From: Rhyzopertha dominica
Taxonomy: Eukaryota > Arthropoda > Insecta > Coleoptera > Bostrichidae
Length of the DNA stretch: 64,000 nt
NCBI GenBank assembly: GCA_025024175.1
Contig: QCXZ01000137.1
Span: 74,152,680 to 74,216,679 of the forward strand
Direction: 5' to 3'
In this document: positions 12,563 through 27,500 of the stretch, one piece after another
Layout of the letters: every line of letters starts with the position of its first letter
Position numbering within the stretch: the stretch's first letter is position 1
Notes under the pieces: generated by a model
Seen by the model: the letters and a program-made list of their open reading frames with translations, nothing else
Database searches by the model: none
What the model was told of the DNA's origin: nothing
Position numbers and translations under genes: made by a program

Positions 12563-15500
12563 GTAAGTATATACTTGAGCTGTGAGGCTTTGTACATGAA
12601 TTATATAAAATTCTAGAATTTTGAAATAACGATATAGGAGTAAATGCAAATAATACTAGGGTTTTTACTGACTAAAGTCTAGAATCTGTTGTGAATGGAA
12701 TAAATCCAATCAAATCGTTTTAGAAGCAAAGCCCTTCATGTGTTGTTAGATGATGGGATTCATCATATTTCCATTTTCTAAACAGAAAAAATAATTGTAA
12801 GATGACATCTAGAGGTAGTTAGTTAAGAGCGTCTTTAGGTTTCCTGATATAACGTCATTAGACTTTTATCTGTGGATTATGTAAAATTAAGAGACCAAAT
12901 ATCATAGAAAACTTGAAGAAGAGAATTTTTCAGAAAATTTGAGTTATCGATTGTATATGCCCTGCATTGCAAGCGCGCAGTATGTGAATATTGTAGATTT
13001 GTAAAGTTCAAATGAAATAAATAGTAAAGCTACTAAGCTAATATTGAATATGATAGCTAAGTAAATTGCAGTTTCCAAATGAATTATGTGGTATATTGAT
13101 CATAACTTGGGATGCAAAATGATGGCTATTTAAAGATCAGGCTATGATATCTAACTATAGGGCTTTCTTTTTAGTGACGGTGTGGAGCGTTGCCAAAGTT
13201 GGAGCAACAACATCACGCAACAGATAGACCTTGCCTTCAATATATTTTTTATGGTCTATTTTTTTATACGAGTAAGTGATCGAACTAGTGAATGCGAAAT
13301 TTTTTCTTGCTAATACTCTGGTTTTCTGTTTCAGTTTATAGCAGCTAGCGATAAGTTGTGGTTCATGCTAGAAATGTACTCATTCGTAGATTACTTCACA
13401 ATTCCCCCGTCCTTCGTGTCCATATATTTGGATCGCACGTGGATAGGTAAGTGATTAAAAAAAACTTTTTGCAATTGCAACAGTGTTTTTCAATAAGACC
13501 ACGTTGATTTAAAACTATGTCGTTGTTATTATTTAACAAGAATTTAAAATGTTTAATTTTTGAGGTCGATTATTAATGTTTTATTTTTTAATTCTTCTTT
13601 TTGCTCTTGCATAACATTGTACATTATATTGTTTATGCTCTTGTTCGTTCCATACGCTTTCTTTTTTTCGGGGAAATATATTGTAATAATTTTTATTTGT
13701 GCAAGAGAATATTAAGGATGTAGATTTGTTTGTGTTTTTTTTATTAATTAAGTATGTTTTGTAAAACTTCTTCTCATAGGTAAACTAGTTGGATCGAAGC
13801 AGCTATTAGTTGATATCCCGCCAGTATAAATAAAGGTTCAAAATTCTCGAGTGACATTCGCAATAATGGCACAGGAAGTAAAAATGAACTTTGTTTATGT
13901 TTTAGCAAGTAGATTTTATCACGAGGGACCAAATATGTAGTATTATAGTGGAATACCTATACAGGGTAGTTACAAAGTATGGAACCAGCAGAATATTTCA
14001 GGTTCTGTTCGACCGATTTTTCTGAAATTGTGCATGGGCCTATGGGTANTTAAAATGCATTTTCTCGAATTGTTTCAACTCCNTGTCAGCTCTCGTTTCC
14101 GAGATATGAATTTTTTAAATAAAAAGNGGGGTCAAAAGGCACATCATTGAAAAGAATATATTTCCTGATTTCAAATATGTATCACACTTGTACAATTATT
14201 GCTTCTGGGTTAAGAAAAGTGTAAATACAATAATTCAACCTGACAAAACTACGAAAAGAATGAAAANNATTTTCTTTATCGNTAAANTGGACAAAAAGGC
14301 AGGTATACCATTTTNTCTTAACTGGTGATAATNTTCGTCCAGTTTGATCAATTTATTGCGAATCAGGTACCTCAAAAGTAAAAAAGAAAAACATGATTCC
14401 GTGAAAAATGTACTTTTTCAGATTTANATTACAGAAGATGCTCAAAATNTTCCNCATTTACTTCCTGACAGAAATGNAGCCTTGAGTAAAAGCCTTCTAA
14501 TGTTCTTTGTAGCATATTTGGAGTTATGTTCTGAATTTCTGTTCTGATTCGTCCTTTTAAATCTTCTGCATTATGTGGCCGATCAGCATAAATACGATCC
14601 TTCAGATACCTCTACAGGAAAAAATCAAGCGGCGTCAGGTCAGGGGAACGTGCTGGGCATTCTATCGCTCCGCAACCAGCAATCCATCTGTCTGGAAATA
14701 TCGCATTCAAATATCCTCGAACGGTGACTGCAAAATGGGGCGGTGTACCATCTTGCTGAAACCATATCTCTTCAGAAGGACGCGTAGTATTTTCACCATT
14801 AGGGAACAGGCAAATAAGTTCTGATATAATGTGTTCGCGCAAGGGCTGTACATACTTGACCGCATTCAAACTTCCATCGATGAAAAAGGCCCAATAATGT
14901 GCTCACCGATAATACCACACCAGACGTCCTGGTTTTTGACGATGCAATGTTTTAATAACTGTTGATCTAGCAATTGTTTCACGATCTTCATGAATTGCAT
15001 TGTAGAGTGCAACTACTTCCTAATAACTTTACCTTCTATCTCATAGCCAATCATCAAAATTTCGATGCGATCATGTTCAACAGTTAACCGAGGCAGTGCG
15101 GTTGCAAATAACAAAGTGAATTAAAATTATCACCAGTCACGAGGAAAATACAGACATCTGGAGTTTTTGTTCTTACTTAGCGATAACGAATATAGTTTTT
15201 ATTCCGAAGTTTTTTTGCAAGACTCAAGTTTGTTATCACACTTTATTCAACTCAGAAGCAATAAATTGTACAAGTGTGATACATTTTTGAAAAAAAAATA
15301 TGTACCTTTGGCCTAAAAAAACCCAACTTGCACTTATATCTCGGAAACGAGAACTGACACCGATTTAAAAAGAAAAACAGAAAATGCATTTTACTTACCC
15401 ATAGGCACATAGTTCCATAGTTTGTAGCGACCCTGTATAAAGAAATATGTCATTTATTCGTGTTTGTTACAGGTCTTCGTTTCTTACGTGCATTGCGCCT

Positions 15501-18500
15501 GATGACTGTACCAGACATTCTTCAGTACCTGAACATACTGAAGACTTCCAGTTCAATTCGTCTTGCTCAGTTAGTATCAATATTTATATCCGTATGGCTT
15601 ACAGCTGCTGGGATCATCCATTTAGTAAGATCATTTACTTTTCTTCGTTAGGCATGTTCTGATACTTGATATTCAACTTTCCAGCTGGAGAACTCCGGCG
15701 ATCCACTAGACTTCAATAATCCTCATCCATTGCCGTATTGGACGTGTGTGTATTTTTTAATTGTGACTATGTCTACTGTGGGTTACGGGGATGTGTATTG
15801 TCATACAGTTTTGGGAAGGACGTTTCTAGTGTTTTTTCTGTTAGTTGGCTTGGTAAGTGAACTTCCATTTTATTATACTTTCTCTCTCTATTTGTATTAA
15901 ACTTCCAACTCTGCTAATACTCTGTGCATATAAAATCCAATGCAGCCATGTCGCATTGTAGCTTCAGGCTTTGTCTTTCCACAACATCGGCTGCTCTTGT
16001 TTAAATTTGCAATATAAACAATATTTAGCTATTAATGCTTATTATAAAATCAGTAAATATAATACATAGTGGCCATTTGTTAGTTAACTTGAATTTGATT
16101 AATTGTACCATTTTAAAGTATAAGCATAAAGTAATGTCTTTCTCAATTCATACAAGCTTTCATTGATAAAAAAACCTAAATGTAAATTAATGTACTCTTA
16201 GCATATTCAATTTTGCCATTAATATAACTTACAAAAGCTATAAATCACATTTTCTGATGTTAAATGCAGATTGATTTAAAAGAAGCCTTTTAATATTTCT
16301 GATTCGGTCTAATTTCTTCGTGCATTTAATAGTATTAATAATACAGGGTGTCAGAAAAGCTTATCATGCCGTCTTCAACTGGTATGGATAAAATACATAA
16401 AAAATTAGTTTTATTTGCTACCACAGTAAAGTTAAGATCTTTTAGTTGTCAATTCCTAGAGAGGCAGCTTTAAGTATTAAGATATAGTGATGGTAGTTAC
16501 TAAGATAACGAAATATTACGAATTTTCAGTTTCAAATAAGCATAAAGAGACCTGGCTTTTATTTTAACCTGAAAATTTGTAATATGTCTAGATCTAACAA
16601 TCAATTCTACAATGCGTAGCTGCCCTTTAATTAAAATTCTTTCTTATGATAGTTGTCAGAACTTTTTCAACTACATCCTTTTGATAGTGGTTGGTGACGG
16701 CATAATAATAGTTTTCTGTGGAGCATGAGTTCTGGAACACCCTGTATATAAAATGGATTATTGGTAATGTGCGTAGNTTAACATGTGACAGTTGAGTTCA
16801 AAAGAAAGTGATTAAGCTTGATAATGCCTTATCCAAAGTAAGAAGTCCATTTTTTATACCTATCTTGTATCAGGGCATACTAGCTAGTCCACTTTATTAG
16901 TTATCTAAATTTTTTGCCCATGCAATTATGATATTTTCATAACAATATGTTTAAACTATGCTTGATCAACGTTATACTAGTTAACCAGAAAACTCAGGTG
17001 GTACTTTTTTATTAAAGTACATATGATTAATGCCATTTAAAAAAACAAATTTGGAATTAGCAGTGCTATTGAATTACTTTTGTTGCAACAGCTTTACAAA
17101 TAAATTTCCAAAATATACCGTACTATGATCCGTACTATGTTAAATATCTTAAATAATTCACGGTTGTATTTTGATATAATAGGACACATCCAAAAAATCT
17201 TATGCATGCACATTCATATTTCGTTATATGTATGTGTATATATTGAACAAAGTGTATTACACAAATAAAAGGGAAATTAAATGTTGTTTTTGTAGGAACT
17301 AAAACTAAATCAATATTAATTTTTTATTCGAACCAGAACAAAAAAAATAGTTTGAAGCCCTGACTACAACATAAAACAAAAATGAATTTTTAACTAATAA
17401 TAACTTTTTACTCAAAATTGAATATAGTAATAATGATCAATTATGAAGTGGAATAGCTGGTGTTGTTGCTTTGGTATAAAATGGGCATAATAATCAGGTT
17501 TCCTGCATTAAAAAATGGTTGGTGTACAAATTTCTCTCTAAATGATTGTTGGATTCGGTTATCGATTTGAGGTTTGATGTAACCAGTTCATCAATGTACC
17601 GTTCTTTTGACTCATTCCTAATGAAAAAAGGCAGTTAATTTCTTTTAAATAATTAAGAAACACAAATGTGTTAATTGAAATATGAAAATAAGTCACCTGC
17701 ATTTTTCATCACAAGAACGACTTTGTACAAAATTAATGTTTTTATTTTCATTTCTGAAATTCTAATTAAATGTTTCGTTTCGATTTGTGTTCAAATTCCC
17801 TACCATAGATCCTCCACCATTACCAACCCTTATACCCACACCTTTCATGGAATCTTCGCATTGTACGTATGTGTTATAACCGTTGTGTAAACTTGTGCCC
17901 TTTATTGTCACCACTACACAGCATGCTTGGTTGGTAATGTGGCATGTAGCTGTGTTTGCTCCTTCTGTGCTTATTGACTTGTTCCCTTTGCTACTTTCAC
18001 TTTACAATGTTAACTTGTGCCTATAGTTATACAGTAAATTCTATAAAATGGCAATAGACTAATAATTTGATTTCTGAGGGCACTTGACAAAAGCTGTAAA
18101 TAGGCTTATTTATAATACTTATCAAAACTGCATGTTTTCGTGTTTTTGCATTTTGTTTAAAAAGAGTTAGTATTAATAGCACTTTACTTTTTATTTTCTT
18201 GCTGCAAAAAGATACCTGAAATAAACACACTGTGCTCAAAAAAATAGTATACAGGGCAGTCCCAAAGGAAACTAGTCATCGTCAGTACAGTCAACATTTG
18301 AAAAAAAACTTTTACAAACAGTTTGACAAAGTCAAAAACATATAAACAAGTAAACTTGACCACGAAGTGATAAGCAATCTATATACCAGCAACACAAACT
18401 AAATATTAGTTTAGATCAAATAAATAATTTAGAATAGGTCAATTGAAATTACAAAAATCGTTCAGAATACTAATAATTTTGTACATTTTTTAAATTTCCA

Positions 18501-21500
18501 AATAATTTAATTTTGATGATTTACTGCACAAATGTAATGAATTTGTTGTTACAATATTTTGTAATTTTATACTTTTCTAATTGTTTTAAATGTTATTTTC
18601 CTCTAGTTAAAAAATATCTTTCCGTTTATCCAGCATAAACTGGATTGCAATCATTGCATGAAAAACTATAAATGCCTCAATTATTTAAAACTGAAATTTG
18701 GTCTTTATTACGGACAAAGCGGGAACACACTACCTAAGGCAGAAAAAGCAATATTTATTCCATGAGAAGAAAATAATTTAGATAGGGTAACTGAGAGTTG
18801 ACCAGCAAACTTAAGAGGACACCAAACCTTAGCTTTTCCGTCAAAATAAGTGGTACAGAAAAAAAATTGTCAATTACATAAATAGGGTTCTTCTATTAAA
18901 TAATTTGGAAGATTGTTATTGAAAGCAATTTGGAGAATTACACCCAATTCTTTTTGACAGTGGTACTTTAAAAAGTCGGTTAAAAAGTGAATGAAAAACG
19001 GCCATTTTGTGTAAAGAAAAATAAGAAATAACATTGTTTGTACAAATGGATTTTGTAAAAATTTGGAAAGAAAGGATAGAAGAAAATACATTACGTAAAA
19101 TTAATAATTCTAAAAAGGAAATTTGATTGTTAATTTCTATTTCATAAATGAGATTTATAAAAGTAGGAAAATTATTTCAGATCAAAAGAATTGCTTGTAA
19201 AAAGACACAAAACGTCATCTACATAACGGTACCACCATATAATGTGAGAATAAAAGAAAAGTGTTTTTGAAAATACCTCTTTCTAAATCCTTCATAAAAA
19301 GTTCAGCTAAAAATGGACTAAGATAAGAATCCATAGCTAAACGACTTTTGTTATTATTGAAACAATAAAATTTGATTTAACACAAATTACAATTTTGATT
19401 AAGGTACTTAAAATTTTAAACACTGTTTTGGAGGAATGAAAGGAAATAGATTGTTTACATCAAAAGAAACAAAGAAACAATCTTTAGGGATTTTATAAAA
19501 TCATTAGCGAACATGTTTTTGACTTTGTCAAACTGTAAAATTTCTTTATTTCAAATGTTGATTATACTTTAAAATTTAAAGAATAAAGTAAATTTCACTT
19601 CAAGCATAATTTTCTTAAAGAAGAATTAATTATTAACAATTCCACTTAGAGAAGTATGGATCAGTTTTCAATTTTTTATTAATCTCCTTTCTCAAATGAG
19701 CCATTCCATTACACACCCTGCTAGGATGCTCAGCTTTGGCCTAGCAACCATTTTTAATAGATAAAAGGTCTTATATTTACCTAGTTATTCCATTTTGAAG
19801 CACAAACAGTGTTGAATAAATTAAAATCTGTTATAACTGATGAAAGCCAACACATATGTCAAAAACATGCACAAGTGGTACATACTTTGCACCAGGTAAC
19901 CATGGAATTCATGACGGAAAAAGATGCAGAGGACCTTCAACTTGAAAAGAAAAAATCATAGAAATTGAAAAGATCATAGATCCATCCAAAAATTTGCATA
20001 GCAAATTGATCTTCCAACTTCTTAGTTAAACTCCTATGAATGGTGCAATGCGAAATCTTAGGAATCAAAATGCAGAGATCATTGAGAGTGATATTTGATT
20101 TTAAGAGTTCCAGATCTTTTTGACATTTGTACATACATTTCCTAACTAGTGATGGATTTAGATCAGTTCCATGCATTTTGCACTTAAATCCAAATTATTG
20201 TGAGGCCTGCTACTGCCACTCGTATAAAACTGAGGAAGCAAAAAATTCAACTATGCAAACAACTTACTTGCCAATGGCAGTGATGTGGAGATCTACTTTT
20301 GGGATTGTCCTCATACTACAATCAGAAATCACCTGCCTTTAAAAAAAGTAAAACAGTAATGCAGTATTTGTCAATGTGTAGCCCATTAAAAGTAAATTAT
20401 AACGCACTGCTTCCTAGAAAAGTTATTGTGATGTTATGTATCAATAGAATGAATGACACCTGTTTATATTCAGTAGCACGAACCACCTTTGTTTGCAGGC
20501 AATATTTGCTAGTAGCATTCCAGAGATCATAGATCTAGTAGGCACTAGATCCAAATACTGTGGCGAGTACAAGCGAGAACATGGAAAGAGGTACTTAATT
20601 TAATACCTTGAAGGAAATGTGGTTAGCATAGCTGTAATCTTTGCAACAGTATGGTATTGGATTTTATCCTCTAGGACTGTTGCGATGCTAAGTTATGCTA
20701 CCAAGTTTCCTATTTTCTAATTAATTATAGTGAGTCGAATACTAAAAGAATTGTACTTGTACAGCCGACGATAATGCACGTTTAGTCCATACACACATAC
20801 ACTGTATATAAAATTAGTCAAAACACAGCCAAGCCCCGCACACCAGGAAGCATCCATTTAATTTAGGATTTAATAACACAGCCTGCTCTTACCTTAAAGC
20901 ACTAACTTTGTAGATAACAGTCTGATAGTTTTTTGCATATGAAAACAGCTGTGGACTCTGTTTTTTGCTTGTCTTTTAATTGAGTGTTCGGTTTAAATAC
21001 ATCTAACATCAGGCATAAGTTCATTTGCATTCCCCCCTTTATCCCCTAGTATAAAAGTTTGTGCACCTTAATGATCAGTTTGTGAATGAAAGGTATAGTT
21101 ATTGATGAAAAATGAATTATTAGGATCAAAACAAGGAAACTTACTGACAGTGCAATACAAGAATATGATGTCACCTAGATATTTTACCTTTTTTTCGTAA
21201 TAATTTAATTATTTGGGATTTTAAGACAATTCTCTTGAAGCTAATAATTTCCATACTTTATATCATTTCTTATATTTTAGCTGACTTACATAGGTACCCC
21301 TAACTGGATTCAAACATTGAAAATATTCTTTAACGCCTTTGAACTCGTTTATGAAATGTCATTATGTATTATTATTTTTTTGAGAAAGGTGTGGATTTGT
21401 TGATTTTGCATAAAAGTCATTTTGCCTTCCTATTGTTGTAGGTTAATGACAATCCTAATAACACTTTGTTGAACAATTAGATTCATTCAGTTTCAGTTCA

Positions 21501-24500
21501 GGCTAGGTCTAGTGCAGACAGCACAGCATAGAACTGATTTTGTCTTTATACCAAAGGCTTGGTATGATGTAAGTAGAAATTTAGATGGCAATGCCATCTG
21601 TCAGCATTACACTGACATGATGACAAAGCCACCTAGCTGCCAAAACGGGTACCACTTCCTTTTCGAAACATAAATTTTGAGCTATTTCATAGTATCTAGG
21701 TATTTCTAACAGTCACATAGTGAATTACAAAGTATTGTTCCTTAAGTCACTTTACCCTTCTTGAAATTGTAGACGCTGCTTACTATTAACTAATATGTGA
21801 TTCGAATTGAATATACTATAAAAGCTAAGGAAGCTGAAGCAGAAAAAAAAGTTTCACCAAACCTGCTGAGTTAAAGAGCTTATCGGCTATTTCCCAGTTG
21901 GTCGATCTCCTGTTACTTTCCTGTTGATTTCAATCACATTTGAAATGTTTTCTTCTGCGTAAGAAATTGAGACATTGTCTTCAGTTGATTCAATACGTTT
22001 TCATGATTGCTCAAATATTGGGTGTTAAGGTAGAGTCTTCCAAAGCTATATTTAATATTTTATGGGTTCCTTTAGGACTTTTTCCAAGTTTGGTGTCTTA
22101 AAATTTAAATGAAAACTGTGGCTACATTCACCGTATTAATTGATCAAACCTCGTATACGGAGTATCAACATAGAAATTTATTATAATATCGTTGATTGAC
22201 GTATTCTTGTCAATCAACGATAATATGAATAACTCATCAAATAACGTTTTATTTTAAGAAATTAAATTATATTAAAGTATATAATTAATTTAGCTACAAA
22301 TAGTACCTTGCATTTGCCTGTTGTGGATGTACAGTCAGTTGTAAAAATTTTGCAGCACCAATCTTTATTTTATTAATTACTTATATTTAGCCGTATATCT
22401 GTAGATTGTGTTATTCTATTTGTTATTATATTCTTATTAGCCATTATATTGCCTACTCCATTATCTTGAAGGTGCATGATTATGTAACTGATTGTATATA
22501 GAACGGAAATTATTTTAAAAGCATGAATTGTTATAATGAAATTGAAAGGAAACCTGTGCCAATCTTTGGTAGTCAGCTTTCTTAAGAAAATGTATTTTTG
22601 TTTGGTGACACATTACCTATTACAGATACAAGGTGTGCCACTTAACTTTTTCAATATGACGATCTCTGAAGTAGTAATAGATACAAATTCGGTTAAAAGG
22701 TACAAAAGTTATCTTGCATAATAAGAATGAGAAGACAGCTTTCTTGAAAATTGGGAAATAATGTATAGATTTTAAGATATTGCGAAACGTGGGAAAATTA
22801 TGTTCTTTCTCTTTTTGGAATAAGTTTCATATTTAAAAAAAATATTTTTAGTTATAATATTTTTAATTTTGACCAGAATTTAGAATTTCAAAATATATAA
22901 TGACCCCTAAAATACAGTAGGGTTTTCATAAGAAAAAAGTTCGTTGTGTAGAACAAAGCTTTACATGAAAACAATGAAGTAATTCTCTTTTATTTTATAC
23001 CTTTAATAGTGTTTCCAAATTCCAAACTAATTTGAGAAAACGAAAGTTATCACAAGAAAATATTCCATTTTTTCAGTTTTTGCAATACGCTCCCTCCTCG
23101 TTAGTATGCTGGGCAACCTTTTCCCATTTAACCAAATTTTTATTTCTTGCTATTTCTGACATCCCTTTAGTGAACCAGGTTAAGTAAATCACCCCATATA
23201 CAGTAACATTATTCATCTGTATTGAATAAGTTTAATTACAAAAATGAAGTTTTCAAGCTCTGTATTCTTGTATTGCCCTGTATAATTATTATGATTGATA
23301 GACTAGTAAACTGCTAATTCATGTACCTTTGTAAGTGAATATAATTGACCTATACGACATACATGTTCTTTGAAAGCTAATGTATTCATATACAACCCAA
23401 AAGATGCATTTTTAATAACGATTTTGTTTATTAAAACCTTTAATGATTTTCTGTATTAATAAAAACATCAGTTTCGTTTTACTTTTACACACTATTCGAG
23501 TATGCCTGATCATTATTTCATGAAATATTATTGAATGTGTTGAATTAGTTGTGTAAAAGAGTAGAGTAGTTTAAAACGGGTCCGAAGAGGAGCCTGACGG
23601 GGTGTGTGGGTTGGTAGGCCGTGTTTGCCAGCTGGATTCCCGAGATCACTGAACTAGCAGCCAATCGTTCCAAGTATGGCGGGAAGTACAGCAAAGACGT
23701 GCGACGCAGGTATAAAACCAAGGCTGCTACACATTTTGTTACCTAACCACATTTTTTGGAATGATGCTGTTATTTGTTTCCTTCTAATTTTATTTGTAGC
23801 ACTTGGGTTATGCTTTGCGCTATACGGTAACAAATAGCAAAACAAAAATGTTACCCCCTTGTTCATGGCCTCCCCTAATAACAAGTAGTAATTGTGCAGA
23901 TCTCGTCAGAGGGAGATATTATCAGACCTGTCGAACTTTACACAGAAAAGGCATTAACCTACATTAAATGGATTTCTAGCGGTTTTTTGCTTATATGTTT
24001 TGGACCTGTACTGGTAGTATAAATCCAGATTTGCAACCTGCTGAGAACCCTTTGATAAGTTAGTAGTCATCGAAAAACAGCGATTTTTTCCACACTTGTT
24101 TTGTTTTTCATCAATATTCCTAAACTGTGCGTTTTTGGGTAAAAATATACTTTCCCTTTTTAAATATATTAAATAAAATGAGATCAAATTCATTTTTGTA
24201 AGTCAAACAGTTTTAAAAAAGTGCAAATTTTAAGTTTTTGCCATATTTTAAATTGAATACAGGTGAAACGACCTATCCCACATTAAAAGTTGTCAGAATT
24301 GAATCTAGAGATAATTTATCAAGCTTTCATTTAAGCTCAGGTAGCTGACGATAGCTCTAGTAGTCTCTTTGGGAATGGCAAAAAACGAAAAGAACATGTT
24401 TTTTTGGCTAAAAGTTGGGTGACATTGTTCTTTGTACCAACGAAGAGGTTTCTAATTGAAGTTTCAGCGTTAACAGAAAAATTGTCTTGATAAAGAATAT

Positions 24501-27500
24501 AAAACTAAACATTCGGAAAAGTTTCGGCCCACTCTGTTGCTTACGAACGTTTTTTACCTATGTGGAGAGGACTTTATCCAAGCCAAGGTTATCATTGAAT
24601 CTGGCCATATTCCTATTTTTGAAAATTCATTTGTTCCACTGTGTGTTTCGCACAAGATAAATTAAATATGCCAGAAGAACAGCTGCACACAGCTCCAACT
24701 GGGAAGCAATATTCGCTTTAATGGTACCACCTCAGATTGGGCAATTATCAAGAAACATTTCACAGTTTGATCTGCTTTCTTCACTCTAAAGTATACCACA
24801 GATGCATCACAGAAACCACGAGGTTCTATTACATCTTGACTGTCTACTTGAATATGACGAGGTATTTTCAAAGTTTTCAGACGAATTGGTTGTTCCCCAT
24901 ATTCATTCCATGACATTAAAACATCCATGGGAGGCATATCATACCCTGACTCCAAAGCTTCTGAATTAAACATTTTGCAAATAAGGGTTAAAGCGTCAAA
25001 AATCCAACAGGCAACTTCTGAAAGTATATTCCGTTTGATACAATCTCTATCCAACGGTTGTACATGGAATGTAAAAGAATCATTCATCGGGTACAATTGG
25101 AAGCCAAGGACACTAATAGCTCAAATATCCGAAAACTTTAAAGGCTGTTGATGCTCCAAGGAAATGGTGGCCAATACATCTGCGGCATTACTTGACCACT
25201 TTCGAAGCATGAACCCTGCTTCTGTTAGCAACGACACTAATTCATTTTTGAGTAAGATGGCATTGTCTGCCGAATCAGCACCACAAACAATATCATCAAC
25301 ATAGACACAAGCACGTAGCACTTCACATGCAAGAGGGTGCTTTTCCGCCTAAATTGTCGCCAATTCTTGTAATGTTCGAATAGCCAAAATTGGGGAGGAA
25401 GAAACAGTATGCAAACAAAATTCTTGAACAGGTTCACTAGCTGTAAATCGTTACAATACACTGATAATTCCGATGATGAGTTTTTATCTATACATTTGTT
25501 TAATGTATGAAGTCATTGCTACCACATGTCGTCTAAATTGTAAAAGTATAGCAACAATAACTGAGTGGAGTTTATGACCAACTAATAAAATGTCATTTAG
25601 CGAACGAGAATTGCTGGTTTTGGCGCCAGCATCAAGAATAATATGATAACGTGTTGTACTACTATCTGATTTGACCACACAATGATGTGGTATATAGAAA
25701 TGTGGAGAATTTTGATCCATCAGCACTTCTAAAGGAGTCATGTGACCATTATCCAAATAATTCTGAAAAATCTCACTGTATTCTGGTATAAAGCAGGATT
25801 TTTAAGAAGACGTTGCTCTAATGAGAGAACCTATGCGATGCACAACTATATGAATTCCGTAAAACTGGAGGAGGGTTTTTTATAAAAGGTAACTGAACAA
25901 CAAATCGACCATTTTCATTTCTATTGACAGTCTTTTTATAATGTTGTTCTGCAATTCTCCAGTGAAAAATGTGGATTCCTCTGGAACGCTTTCTAATTCC
26001 CTAACCCGAGCTACAATCAAATTCAACAGATGTTCCATGGTTTGTAGAAAATTAACACTTGGTGTGGATTTATTGCTGGAGTAAAATCTCATGATCGTCC
26101 AATCAAAAAATTTACTCAGAGCTACTGGCTCAAGACTACTACCAAATCTTTTCTCATTTTTCAACAAATAAGGAAAATGTTTTGCACCCCAGTAATAGGT
26201 CAATACTTCTCGGGGAACCTGGGTGTCGATCAGATAATTCTAAATCCTTAAGAAGCGTGAAACTGTCTCAAAACACTGGTGGGGATGACAATGGTGAACA
26301 AATCGAATTCACTTCCACGGTATTCAATTGAAACTTGACTGAGGAATCAAAACGTGAGTAGATTTCTAAGTTTGTGCTTCCTTGATGAGTAACAGTACTC
26401 ATATGGAATTTATGCCATTAAAGGGAACCTTTTGAGGAGTATGAGACAGACCGAGACGATGTAAACATGGCTTGCTTGTAAGATTAAGTTCAGAGCCAAC
26501 CATCTCGAGTAATCACAATTTCCATGCGTAGTAACACGTTACCAAACTTAGACATATAAGTGGAAGTCGTCAGAGTATTCACAGGACAATCAATGTCTTT
26601 AGAAGATGTAGGAGGCGTATAATCCACATTATTCGTAGCTGTTGCTTGAAATGCAACAAGCTGTGGTGCTTCTGTTTACAAGTGAAACAAACAGGAGTAG
26701 AAGAAAATGCGTGTACATGATAAGAATTACCTAAACAATTTAAACAAAGTCGCTTTTCACGAACAATGGCATATCTATCTTTCGGTGTTTTACCCTTAAA
26801 ATGCTCGCATGAACCAATGAAATATCTCCTTGACAAACGTCACAAATATTGCGTGACTGCACTACAAAAGACTGTTGATGGTTTTGAAATTATCGAATTA
26901 ATACGAATATACGACGTTTCCAGCGCTGGACAATAATCATTCAGAAACTTTTGTTTGGTTTCTAATTTGGGAAAATCTTCTGTGGCAAACTCTAATTCAA
27001 ATTGAACTGAATGATCTACCTTTTGCAACAACCAATGAAAAAGTCCCACAAGTCAATACCGTGGTGTTGCTTTAATGCAGTAACGTTTTGTATAAAAATA
27101 TTCAATGTTTCTATGTGCTTTCAAAGACGCACCAGTCAGACGCTGGAGGAGCGTTAACTAATGCATTCTAATATATTGAAAACAATGTACGTTCATGTTG
27201 ATTTTTATCCTTTAACTTATGTGATGCCATCAAATAATTTTCTGCTATAAGTGGTAAATGTTTTACCAGACTCAATATGGTTCACCTGATAAACTAAAAA
27301 TCAAATATTGAAACTTTTCAGTTATAGTGAATAAGGGTGTTTTAAGAAGACCAATCTTCTTTTCGTCAACTACCTGTTGACTAGATATCATTCTATAAGG
27401 ACTTTTAATGTGGGACAGGTATTCTACTCGAAACAGGACAAAACAATATTGAAACAATACTCTATCTTTGAAGAGCTCTGCCTCAGTTATTATTTGACTT

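Larger units (their letters stand above)
15853..20498 (+). other. slo intron before exclusive exon a
   Basis: It contains the small element at 16344-16744 and Penelope-like debris at about 18285-19575 (perhaps to 20180). The rest (15853-16343, 16745-18280, 19600-20498) shows nothing I can name. Confidence 0.6.

Noticed and set aside
13775..13835. Possible extra slo exon after cataggtaaact
   Set aside because: The frame reads into a stop and matches nothing in Slo; the S3 and S4 exons already join in phase.
18240..23285. One large element between tatacagggca (18250) and its inverse (23275)
   Set aside because: Only about 11 bases match, with no longer inverted homology, and a slo exon lies inside.
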